This document shows, in pieces, positions 26,385 to 37,354 of a DNA stretch of 42,055 nucleotides. A program made the position numbers and the translations under genes. Every line of letters begins with the position of its first letter. The first letter of the stretch is position 1. The notes beneath the pieces were generated by a model that made no database searches, was not told the DNA's origin, and was given only the letters and a program-made list of their open reading frames with translations. This stretch comes from Liolophura sinensis (Eukaryota; Mollusca; Polyplacophora; Chitonida; Chitonidae): assembly GCF_032854445.1 (NCBI RefSeq), contig NW_027018322.1, positions 1 through 42,055 of the forward strand, in the 5' to 3' direction.

Positions 26385-26935
26385 ATGCGCAATTGGGCCA
26401 GGCATCTCCAGGTGTTGAAAAATTGTAAAATTTCCTTGGTTTCCATGGAGTAAGAGCCGTTGCTGGGCACGTGATTTTGACATAAATGATGATTCAACTG
26501 TGGCTACACCCAAAAAGTATTGGCCGGAGAGCAACGCGGTTTGCACCATTCGATTTCTCGTCACAAAATACGTCGGATTAGCCTCTTACCAGCAGCATTG
26601 GAGCATTTTTTCCACTTTTGGATTTTTCCCTGGTCCCTTTTGCTAATTGAAATCGGCTACATGTACTATGTACCATCGCAACTGGTCATTACTATATTCA
26701 ACTTTTGATTATAAGTTATGTGCCCTTCGGTAGCCCAGAAGACGTCAAATCTTTGGGCCAAGCCCATTTAACTCACCCAGCAAATGTCTTACTTCTAAGT
26801 CTAAGATAAACTCAATGTCTTTATCTACATGTAGAAAAACCACACCATTTTTATATAAAAAACACAAGGTACTTGATACAGTCTGCTGTAAAAAGTACAA
26901 TTGAACACTGACCCACATCAATAAGGTGCCAAAAG
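26385..26935 (+). repeat. Unit u49, AAATAAAA class with GGCCGG variant
   Basis: The entering tract reads AAATAAAAACCACAAGG with ACTTAATAGAGTC. The body has CAACTGTGGCTACACCC and TATTGGCCGGAGAGC; related variants occur in u33, u54, u66 and u71. CGCAACTGG replaces CGCGACTGG near its end. Several homopolymer lengthenings are present (TTGTAAAATTTCC, CAAAAAGTATT, GGTCCCTTTTG). Confidence 0.8.
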
Positions 26936-29133
26936 ATGCGCAATTGGGCCAGGCATCTCCAGGTGTTGAAAAATTGTAAATTTCCTTGGTTTCCATGGAG
27001 TAAGAGCCGTTGCTGGGCACGTGATTTTGACATAAATGATGATTCAATTGTGGCTACAGCCAAAAGTATTGGTCGGAGAGCAACGCGGTTTGCACCATTC
27101 GATTTCTCGTCACAAAATACGTCGGATTAGCCTCTACCAGCAGCATTGGAGCATTTTTTCCACTTTTGGATTTTTGCCTGGTCATTTTGCTAATTGAAAT
27201 CGGCTACATTTACTACGTACCATCGCGACTGGTCATTACTATATTCAACTTTTGATTATAAGTTATGTGCCCTTCGGTAGCCCAGAAGACGTCAAATCTT
27301 TGGGCCAAGCCCATTTAACTCACCCAGCAAATGTCTACTTTCTAGTCGAAGACAAACTCAATGTCTTTATCTACATGTAGAAAAACCACACCATTTTATA
27401 TAAAAAAACACAAGGTACTTGATACAGTCTGCTGTAAAAAGTACAATTGAACACTGACCCACATCAATAAGGTGACAAAGATGCGCAATTGAGCCAGGCA
27501 TCTCCAGGTGTTGAAAAATTGTAAATTTCCTTGGTTTCCATGGAGTAAGAGCCGTTGCTGGGCACGTGATTTTGACATAAATGATGATTCAATTGTGGCT
27601 ACAGCCAAAAGTATTGGTCGGAGAGCAACGCGGTGTGCACCATTTCGATTTCTCGTCACAAAATACGTCGGATTAGCCTCTTACCAGCAGCATTGGAACA
27701 TTTTTTCCACTTTTGGATTTTTGCCTGGTCCTTTTGCTAATTGAAATCGGCTACATGTACTATGTACCATCGCGACTGGTCATTACTATATTCAACTTTT
27801 GATTATAAGTTATGTGCCCTTCGGTAGCCCAGAAGACGTCAAAATCTTTGGGCAAGCCCATTTAAACTCACCCAGCAAATGTCTTACTTCTAAGTCGAAG
27901 ATAAACTCAATGTCTTTATCTACATGTAGAAAAACCACACCATTTTTAAAAAAAAAACCACAAAGTACTTAATAGACTCTGCTGTAAAAAGTACAATTGA
28001 ACACTGACCCACATCAATAAGGTGACAAAAGATGCGCAATTGAGCCAGGCATCTCCAGGTGTTGAAAAAATTGTAAATTTCCTTGGTTTCCATGGAGTAA
28101 GAGAGCCGTTGCTGGGCACGTGATTTTGACATAAATGATGATTCAATTGTGACTACAGCCAAAAGTTTTGGTCGGAGAGCAACGCGGTTTGCACCATTCG
28201 ATTTCCTAGTCACAAAATACGTCGGATTAGCCTCTTACCAGCAGCATTGGAACATTTTTTCTACTTTTGGATTTTTGCCTGGTACCTTTTGCTAATTGAA
28301 ATCGGCTACATGTACTATGTACCATCGCGACTGGTCATTACTATATTCAACTTTTGATTATAAGTTATGTGCCCCTTCGGTAGCCCAGAAGACGTCAAGT
28401 CTTTGGGCCAAGCCCATTTAACTCACCCAGCAAATGTCTTACTTCTAAGTCGAAGTTAAACTCAATGTCTTTATCTACATGTAGAAAAACCACACCATTT
28501 TAATATAAAAAACACAAGGTACTTGATACAGTCTGCTGTAAAAAGTACAATTGAACACTGACCCACATCAATAAGGTGCCAAAAGATGCGCAATTGGGCC
28601 AGGCATCTCCAGGTGTTGAAAAATTGTAAATTTCCTTGGTTTCCATGGAGTAAGAGCCGTTGCTGGGCACGTGATTTTGACATAAATGATGATTCAATTG
28701 TGGCTACAGCCAAAAGTATTGGTCGGAGAGCAACGCGGTGTGCACCATTCGATTTCTCGTCACAAAATACGTCGGATTAGCCTCTTACAGCAGCATTGGA
28801 GCATTTTTTCCACTTTTGGATTTTTGCCTGGTCGTTTTGCTAATTGAAATCGGCTACATGTACTATGTACCATCGCGACCTGGTCATTACTATATTCAAC
28901 TTTTGATTATAAGTTATGTGCCCTTCGGTAGCCCAGAAGACGTCAAATCTTTGGGCCAAGCCCATTTAACTCACCCAGCAAATGTCTTACTTCTAAGTCG
29001 AAGATAAACTCAATGTCTTTATCTACATGTAGAAAAACCACACCATTTTTATATAAAAAACACAAGGTACTTGATACAGTCTGCTGTAAAAAGTACAATT
29101 GAACACTGACCCACATCAATAAGGTGCCAAAAG
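26936..29133 (+). repeat. Units u50-u53, first copy of a nonamer-offset block
   Basis: u50 has GGTCATTTTGC, CTACATTTACTACGTACC, an ATGTCTACTT deletion and GAAGACAAACTC. u51 has GGTGACAAAGATGCG (one A short of u60's), AATTGAGCCAGG and CGGTGTGCACC. u52 is entered by an A-rich tract with ATAGACTCTGC and has GTGACTACAGCC, AAAAGTTTTGG and GTCAAGTCTTTGG. u53 is entered by TTTTAATATAAA and has CGGTGTGCACC. The same series occurs in u59-u62. This copy has about 15 extra single- or double-base indels that the other lacks, for example GAGAGAGCC and GTGCCCCTTCGG. Confidence 0.87.
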
Positions 29134-29681
29134 ATGTGCAATTGGGTTAGGCATCTCCAGTTGTTGAAAAATTGCAAATTTCCTTGGTTTCCATGGAGTA
29201 AGAGCCGTTGCTGGGCACGTGATTTTGACATAAATGATGATTCAACTGTGGCTACACCAAAAGTATTGGCCGGAGAGCAGCGCGGTTTGCACCATTCGAT
29301 TTCTCGTCACAAAATACGTCGGATTAGCCTCTTACCAGCAGCATTGGAACATTTTTTTAAACTTTTGGATTTTTGCCTGGTCCTTTTGCTAATTGAAATA
29401 GGCTACATGTACTATGTACCATCGCGACTGGTCATTACTATATTCAACTTTTGATTATAAGTTATGTGCCCTTCGGTAGCCCAGAAGACGTCAAATCTTT
29501 GGGCCAAGCCCATTTAACTCACCCAGCAAATGTCTTACTTCTAAGTCGAAGATAAACTCAATGTCTTTATCTACATGTAGAAAAACCACACCATTTTTAA
29601 AAAAACACCAAAAGGTACTTAATACAGTCTGCTGTAAAAAGTACAATTGAACACTGACCCACATCAATAAGGTGCCAAAAG
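29134..29681 (+). repeat. Unit u54
   Basis: The landmark is mutated to ATGTGCAATTGGG, a CpG-to-TpG change. The unit has GGGTTAGGC, CAGTTGTTG, CAACTGTGGCTACACC, TATTGGCCGG, GCAGCGCGG, TTTTTTTAAACTTTTGG and GAAATAGGC. It resembles u34, u35 and u49 in different parts, so it looks mosaic. Spacing to u55 is 548. Confidence 0.78.
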
Positions 29682-30778
29682 ATGCGCAATTGGGCCAGGC
29701 ATCTCCAGCTGTTGAAAAATTGTAAATTTCCTTGGTTTCCATGGAGTAAGAGCCGTTGCTGGGCACGTGATTTTGACATAAATGATGATTCAATTGTGGC
29801 TACAGCCAAAAGTATTGGTCGGAGAGCAACGCGGTTTGCACCATTCGATTTCTCGTCACAAAATACGTCGAATTAGCCTCTTACCAGCAGCATTGGAACA
29901 TTTTTTCCACTTTTGGATTTTTGCCTGGTCCTTTTGCTAATTGAAATCGGCTACATGTACTATGTACCATCGCGACTGGTCATTACTATATTCAACTTTT
30001 GATTATAAGTTATGTGCCCTTCGGTAGCCCAGAAGACGTCAAATCTTTGGGCCAAGCCCATTTAACTCACCCAGCAAATGTCTTACTTCTAAGTCGAAGA
30101 TAAACTCAATGTCTTTATCTACATGTAGAAAAACCACACCATTTTTATATAAAAAACACAAGGTACTTCATACAGTCTGCTGTAAAAAGTACAATTGAAC
30201 ACTGACCCACATCAATAAGGTGCCAAAAGATGCGCAATTGGGTCAGGCATCTCCAGCTGTTGAAAAATTGCAAATTTCCTTGGTTTCCATGGAGTAAGAG
30301 CCGTTGCTGGGCACGTGATTTTGACATAAATGATGATTCAATTGTGGCTACAGCCAAAAGTATTGGTCGGAGAGCAACGCGGTTTGCACCATTCGATTTC
30401 TCGTCACAAAATACGTCGGATTAGCCTCTTACCAGCAGCATTGGAACATTTTATGCACTTTTGGATTTTGGCCTTGTCCTTTTGCTAATTGAAATCGGCT
30501 ACATGTACTATGTACCATCGCGACTGGTCATTACTATATTCAACTTTTGATTATAAGTTCCGTGCCCATCGGTAGCCCAGAAGACGTCAAATCTTTGGGC
30601 CAAGCCCATTTAACTCACCCAGCAAATGTCTTACTTCTAAGTCGAAGATAAACTCAATGTCTTTATCTACATGTAGAAAAACCCACACCATTTTTAAATA
30701 AAAACCACAAGATACTTAATAGAGTCTCCTGTAAAAAGTACAATTGAACACTGACCCACATCAATAAGGTGCCAAAAG
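29682..30778 (+). repeat. Units u55-u56, second copy of the octamer-offset pair
   Basis: u55 has ACGTCGAATTAGCC, and u56 (30230) has TTTTATGCACTTTTGG, GGATTTTGGCCTTG and AAGTTCCGTGCCCATCGG, matching u47-u48. The match fades on both sides: u55 is entered by an A-rich tract with CACCAAAAGG whereas u47 is entered by TATATAAAA, and u57 does not match u49 in its middle. The duplicated core is therefore about two monomers. Confidence 0.85.
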
Positions 30779-31874
30779 ATGCGCAATTGGGCCAGGCATC
30801 TCCAGGTCTTGAAAAATTGTAAATTTCCTTGGTTTCCATGGAGTAAGAGCCGTTGCTGGGCACGTGATTTTGACATAAATGATCATTCAATTGTGGCTAC
30901 AGCCAAAAGTATTGGTCGGAGAGCAACGCGGTTTGCACCATTCGATTTCTCGTCACAAAATACGTCGGATTAGCCTCTTACCAGCAGCATTGGAACATTT
31001 TTTCCACTTTTGGATTTTTGCCTGGTCGTTTTGCTAATTGAAATCGGCTACATGTACTATGTACCATCGCGACTGGTCATTACTATATTTAACTTTTGAT
31101 TATAAGTTATGTGCCCTTCGGTAGCCCAGAAGACGTCAAATCTTTGGGCCAAGCCCATTTAACTCACCCAGCAAATGTCTTACTTCTAAGTCGAAGATAA
31201 ACTCAATGTCTTTATCTACATGTAGAAAAACCACACCATTTTTATATAAAAACCACAAGGTACTTAATAAAGTCTGCTGTAAAAAGCACAATTGAACACT
31301 GACCCACATCAATAAGGTGCCAAAAGATGCGCAATTGGGCCAGGCATCTCCAGTTGTTGAAAAATTGTAAATTTCCTTGGTTTCCATGGAGTAAGAGCCG
31401 TTGCTGGGCACGTGATTTTGACATAAATGATGATTCAATTGTGGCTACAGCCAAAAGTATTGGTCGGAGAGCAACGCAGCTTGCACCATTCGATTTCCCC
31501 TCACAAAATACGTCGGATTAGCCTCTTACCAGCAGCATTGGAACATTTTTTCCACTTTTGGATTTTTGCCTGGTCCTTTTGCTTATTGAAATCGGCTACA
31601 TTTACTATGTACCATCGCGACTGGTCAATACTATATTCAACTTTTGATTATAAGTTATGTGCCCTTCGGTAGCCCAGAAGACGTCAAATCTTTGGGCCAA
31701 GCCCATTTAACTCACCCAGCAAATGTCTTACTTCTAAGTCGAAGATAAACTCAATGTCTTTATCTACATGTAGAAAAACCACACCACTTTTAAATAAAAA
31801 CCAAAAGGTACTTAATAGAGTCTGCTGTAAAAAGTACAATTGAACACTGACCCACATCAATAAGGTGCCAAAAG
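30779..31874 (+). repeat. Units u57-u58
   Basis: u57 is entered by AAATAAAA with AAGATACTTAATAGAG and has GTCTCCTGT, CAGGTCTTG and AATGATCATTC, the last a perfect 10-bp palindrome AATGATCATT. u58 has AAAAAGCACAATTG, ACGCAGCTTGCACC, GATTTCCCCTCAC, CTACATTTACTATG and GGTCAATACTATATT. The GCACAATTG and CTACATTTACTATG variants reappear together only in u76. Confidence 0.8.
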
Positions 31875-34066
31875 ATGCGCATTTGGGCCAGGCATCTCCA
31901 GGTGTTGAAAAATTGTAAATTTCCTTGGTTTCCATGGAGTAAGAGCCGTTGCTGGGCACGTGATTTTGACATAAATGATGATTCAATTGTGGCTACAGCC
32001 AAAAGTATTGGTCGGAGAGCAACGCGGTTTGCACCATTCGATTTCTCGTCACAAAATACGTCGGATTAGCCTCTTACCAGCAGCATTGGAGCATTTTTTC
32101 CACTTTTGGATTTTTGCCTGGTCATTTTGCTAATTGAAATCGGCTACATTTACTACGTACCATCGCGACTGGTCATTACTATATTCAACTTTTGATTATA
32201 AGTTATGTGCCCTTCGGTAGCCCAGAAGACGTCAAATCTTTGGGCCAAGCCCATTTAACTCACCCAGCAAATGTCTACTTCTAAGTCGAAGACAAACTCA
32301 ATGTCTTTATCTACATGTAGAAAAACCACACCATTTTTATATAAAAAAACACAAGGTACTTGATACAGTCTGCTGTAAAAAGTACAATTGAACACTGACC
32401 CACATCAATAAGGTGACAAAAGATGCGCAATTGAGCCAGGCATCTCCAGGTGTTGAAAAATTGTAAATTTCCTTGGTTTCCATGGAGTAAGAGCCGTTGC
32501 TGGGCACGTGATTTTGACATAAATGATGATTCAATTGTGGCTACAGCCAAAAGTATTGGTCGGAGAGCAACGCGGTGTGCACCATTCGATTTCTCGTCAC
32601 AAAATACGTCGGATTAGCCTCTTACCAGCAGCATTGGAACATTTTTTCCACTTTTGGATTTTTGCCTGGTCCTTTTGCTAATTGAAATCGGCTACATGTA
32701 CTATGTACCATCGCGACTGGTCATTACTATATTCAACTTTTGATTATAAGTTATGTGCCCTTCGGTAGCCCAGAAGACGTCAAATCTTTGGGCCAAGCCC
32801 ATTTAACTCACCCAGCAAATGTCTTACTTCTAAGTCGAAGATAAACTCAATGTCTTTATCTACATGTAGAAAAACCACACCATTTTTAAAAAAAACCCAC
32901 AAAGTACTTAATAGACTCTGCTGTAAAAAGTACAATTGAACACTGACCCACATCAATAAGGTGACAAAAGATGCGCAATTGAGCCAGGCATCTCCAGGTG
33001 TTGAAAAATTGTAAATTTCCTTGGTTTCCATGGAGTAAGAGCCGTTGCTGGGCACGTGATTTTGACATAAATGATGATTCAATTGTGACTACAGCCAAAA
33101 GTTTTGGTCGGAGAGCAACGCGGTTTGCACCATTCGATTTCTCGTCACAAAATACGTCGGATTAGCCTCTTACCAGCAGCATTGGAACATTTTTTCTACT
33201 TTTGGATTTTTGCCTGGTCCTTTTGCTAATTGAAATCGGCTACATGTACTATGTACCATCGCGACTGGTCATTACTATATTCAACTTTTGATTATAAGTT
33301 ATGTGCCCTTCGGTAGCCCAGAAGACGTCAAGTCTTTGGGCCAAGCCCATTTAACTCACCCAGCAAATGTCTTACTTCTAAGTCGAAGATAAACTCAATG
33401 TCTTTATCTACATGTAGAAAAACCACACCATTTTAATATAAAAAACACAAGGTACTTGATACAGTCTGCTGTAAAAAGTACAATTGAACACTGACCCACA
33501 TCAATAAGGTGCCAAAAGATGCGCATTTGGGCCAGGCATCTCCAGGTGTTGAAAAATTGTAAATTTCCTTGGTTTCCATGGAGTAAGAGCCGTTGCTGGG
33601 CACGTGATTTTGACATAAATGATGATTCAATTGTGGCTACAGCCAAAAGTATTGGTCGGAGAGCAACGCGGTGTGCACCATTCGATTTCTCGTCACAAAA
33701 TACGTCGGATTAGCCTCTTACCAGCAGCATTGGAGCATTTTTTCCACTTTTGGATTTTTCCCTGGTCCTTTTGCTAATTGAAATCGGCTACATGTACTAT
33801 GTACCATCGCGACTGGTCATTACTATATTCAACTTTTGATTATAAGTTATGTGCCCTTCGGTAGCCCAGATGACGTCAAATCTTTGGGCCAAGCCCATTT
33901 AACTCACCCAGCAAATGTCTTACTTCTAAGTCGAAGATAAACTCAATGTCTTTATCTACATGTAGAAAAACCACACCATTTTTATATAAAAAACACAAGG
34001 TACTTGATACAGTCTGCTGTAAAAAGTACAATTAAACACTGACCCACATCAATAAGGTGTCAAAAG
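31875..34066 (+). repeat. Units u59-u62, second copy of the nonamer-offset block
   Basis: The block repeats the u50-u53 diagnostic series in order: GGTCATTTTGC with CTACATTTACTACGTACC (u59), GTGACAAAAGATGCG with AATTGAGCC and CGGTGTGCACC (u60), A-rich tract with ATAGACTCTGC and GTGACTACAGCC (u61), TTTTAATATAAA with CGGTGTGCACC (u62). The offset is about 4933-4942 bp. All landmarks here are exactly 548 apart. u59 and u62 also share GCGCATTTGGGCC, which u50 and u53 lack. Confidence 0.88.
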
Positions 34067-37000
34067 ATGCGCAATTGCGTCAGGCATCTCTAGCTGTTGA
34101 AAAATTGCAAATTTCCTTGGTTTCCATGGAGTAAGAGCCGTTGCTGGGCACGTGATTTTGACATAAATGATGATTCAATTGTGGCTACATCCAAAAGTAT
34201 TGGTCGGAGAGAAACGCGGTTTGCACCATTCGATTTCTCGTCACAAAATACGTCGGATTAGCCTCTTACCAGCAGCATTGGAACATTTTTTCCACTTTTG
34301 GATTTTTGCCTGGTCCTTTTGCTAATTGAAATCGGCTACATGTACTATGTACCATCGCGACTGGTCATTACTATATTCAACTTTTGATTATAAGTTATGT
34401 GCCCTTCGGTAGCCCAGAAGACGTCAAATCTTTGGGCCAAGCCCATTTAACTCACCCAGCAAATGTCTTACTTCTAAGTCGAAGATAAACTCAATGTCTT
34501 TATCTACATGTAGAAAAACCACACCACTTTTAAATAAAAACCAAAAGGTACTTAATAGAGTCTGCTGTAAAAAGTACAATTGAACACTGACCCACATCAA
34601 TAAGGTGCCAAAAGATGCGCAATTGGGCCAGGCATCTCCAGCTGTTAAAAAATTGTAAATTTCCTTGGTTTCCATGGAGTAAGAGCCGTTGCTGGGCACG
34701 TGATTTTGACATAAATGATGATTCAATTGTGGCTACAGCCAAAAGTATTGGTCGGAGAGCAACGCGGTTTGCACCATTCGATTTCTCGTCACAAAATACG
34801 TCGGATTAGCCTCTTACCAGCAGCATTGGAGCATTTTTTCCACTTTTGGATTTTTCCCTGGTCCTTTTGCTAATTGAAATCGGCTACATGTACTATGTAC
34901 CATCGCGACTGGTCATTACTATATTCAACTTTTGATTATAAGTTATGTGCCCTTCGGTAGCCCAGAAGACGTCAAATCTTTGGGCCAAGCCCATTTAACT
35001 CACCCAGCAAATGTCTTACTTCTAAGTCGAAGATAAACTCAATGTCTTTATCTACATGTAGAAAAACCATACCATTTTTAAATAAAAACCAAAAGGTACT
35101 TAATAGAGTCTGCTGTAAAAAGTACAATTGAACACTGACCCACATCAATAAGGTGCCAAAAGATGCGCAATTGGGCCAGGCATCTCCAGTTGTTGAAAAA
35201 TTGTAAATTTCCTTGGTTTCCATGGAGTAAGAGCCGTTGCTGGGCACGTGATTTTGACATAATTGATCATTCAATTGTGGCTACAGCCAAAAGTATTGGT
35301 CGGAGAGCAACGCGGTTTGCACCATTCGGTTTCTCGTCACAAAATACGTCGGATTAGCCTCTTACCAGCAGCATTGGAACATTTTTTCCACCTTTGGATT
35401 TTTGCCTGGTCCTTTTGCTAATTGAAATCGGCTACATGTACTATGTACCATCGCGACTGGTCATTACTATATTCAACTTTTGATTATAAGTTATGTGCCC
35501 TTCGGTAGCCCAGAAGACGTCAAATCTTTGGGCCAAGCCCATTTAACTCACCCAGCAAATGTCTTACTTCTAAGTCGAAGATAAACTCAATGTCTTTATC
35601 TACATGTAGAAAAACCACACCATTTTTAAATAAAAACCACAAGGTACTTAATAGAGTCTGCTGTAAAAAGTACAATTGAACACTGACCCACATCAATAAG
35701 GTGCCAAAAGATGCACAATTGGGCCAGGCATCTCCAGTTGTTGAAAAATTGTAAATTTCCTTGGTTTCCATGGAGTAAGAGCCGTTGCTGGGCACGTGAT
35801 TTTGACATAATTGATCATTCAATTGTGGCTGCACCCAAAAGTATTGGCCGGAGAGAGACGCGGTTTGCACCATTCGATTTCTCGTCACAAAATACGTCGG
35901 ATTAGCCTCTTACCAGCAGCATTGGAACATTTTTTCCACTTTTGGATTTTTGCCTGGTCCTTTTGCTAATTGAAATCGGCTACATGTACTATGTACCATC
36001 GCGACTGGTCATTACTATATTCAACTTTTGATTATAAGTTATGTGCCCTTCGGTAGCCCAGAAGATGTCAAATCTTTGGGCCAAGCCCATTTAACTCACC
36101 CAGCAAATGTCTTACTTCTAAGTCGAAGATAAACTCAATGTCTTTATCTACATGTAGAAAAACCACACCACTTTTAAATAAAAACCAAAAGGTACTTAAT
36201 AGAGTCTGCTGTAAAAAGTACAATTGAACACTGACCCACATCAATAAGGTGCCAAAAGATGCGCAATTGGGCCAGGCATCTCCAGCTGTTGAAAAATTGT
36301 AAATTTCCTTGGTTTCCATGGAGTAAGAGCCGTTGCTGGGCACGTGATTTTGACATAAATGATAATTCAATTGTGGCTACAGCCAAAAGTATTGGTCGGA
36401 GAGCAACGCGGTTTGCACCATTCGATTTCTCGTCACAAAATACGTCGGATTAGCCTCTTACCAGCAGCATTGGAGCATTTTTTCCACTTTTGGATTTTTC
36501 CCCGGTCCTTTTGCTAATTGGAATCGGCTACATGTACTATGTACCATCGCGACTGGTCATTACTATATTCAACTTTTGATTATAAGTTATGTGCCCTTCG
36601 GTAGCCCAGAAGACGTCAAATCTTTGGGCCAAGCCCATTTAACTCACCCAGCAAATGTCTTACTTCTAAGTCGAAGATAAACTCAATGTCTTTATCTACA
36701 TGTAGAAAAACCACACCACTTTTAAATAAAAACCAAAAGGTACTTAATAGAGTCTGCTGTAAAAAGTACAATTGAACACTGACCCACATCAATAAGGTGC
36801 CAAAAGATGCGCAATTGGGCCAGGCATCTCCAGCTGTTGAAAAATTGTAAATTTCCTTGGTTTCCATGGAGTAAGAGCCGTTGCTGGGCACGTGATTTTG
36901 ACATAAATGATGATTCAATTGTGGCTACAGCCAAAAGTATTGGTCGGAGAGCAACGCGGTTTGCACCATTCGATTTCTCGTCACAAAATACGTCGGATTA

Positions 37001-37354
37001 GCCTCTTACTAGCAGCATTGGAGCATTTTTTCCACTTTTGGATTTTTCCCTGGTCCTTTTGCTAATTGAAATTGGCTACATGTACTATGTACCATCGCAA
37101 CTGGTCATTACTATATTGAACTTTTGATTATAAGTTATGTGCCCTTCGGTAGCCCAGAAGACGTCAAATCTTTGGGCCAAGCCCATTTAACTCACCCAGC
37201 AAATGTCTTACTTCTAAGTCGAAGATAAACTCAATGTCTTTATCTACATGTAGAAAAACCACACCATTTATATATAAAAAACACAAGGTACTTGATACAG
37301 TCTGCTGTAAAAAGTACAATTGAACACTGACTCACATCAATAAGGTGTCAAAAG
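34067..37354 (+). repeat. Units u63-u68, six-monomer higher-order repeat copy
   Basis: Diagnostic order: u63 has ATTGCGTCAGGCATCTCTAG and GAGAGAAACGCGG. u64 is entered by CACCACTTTTAAATAAAAAC. u65 is entered by CCATACCATTTTTAAAT and has CATTCGGTTTCTCG and CCACCTTTGG. u66 has GGCTGCACCC, GGCCGGAGAG and GAAGATGTC. u67 and u68 are both entered by CACCACTTTTAAAT, and u68 ends with CGCAACTGG. The next unit, u69, is u63-like, so the series restarts. All spacings are 548. Confidence 0.85.
34527..34546 (+). repeat. AAATAAAA-type tract (class C units), example entering u64
   Basis: Where class A units have TATATAAAA this unit has CTTTTAAATAAAAACC followed by AAAAGG. That destroys the palindrome and the TATA-like core and creates AATAAA at 34,533-34,538, which matches the canonical polyadenylation hexamer. 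Linked changes follow: GTACTTAATAGAG in place of GTACTTGATACAG. The tract therefore marks monomer class. Use as a polyadenylation signal is speculation only. Confidence 0.55.
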
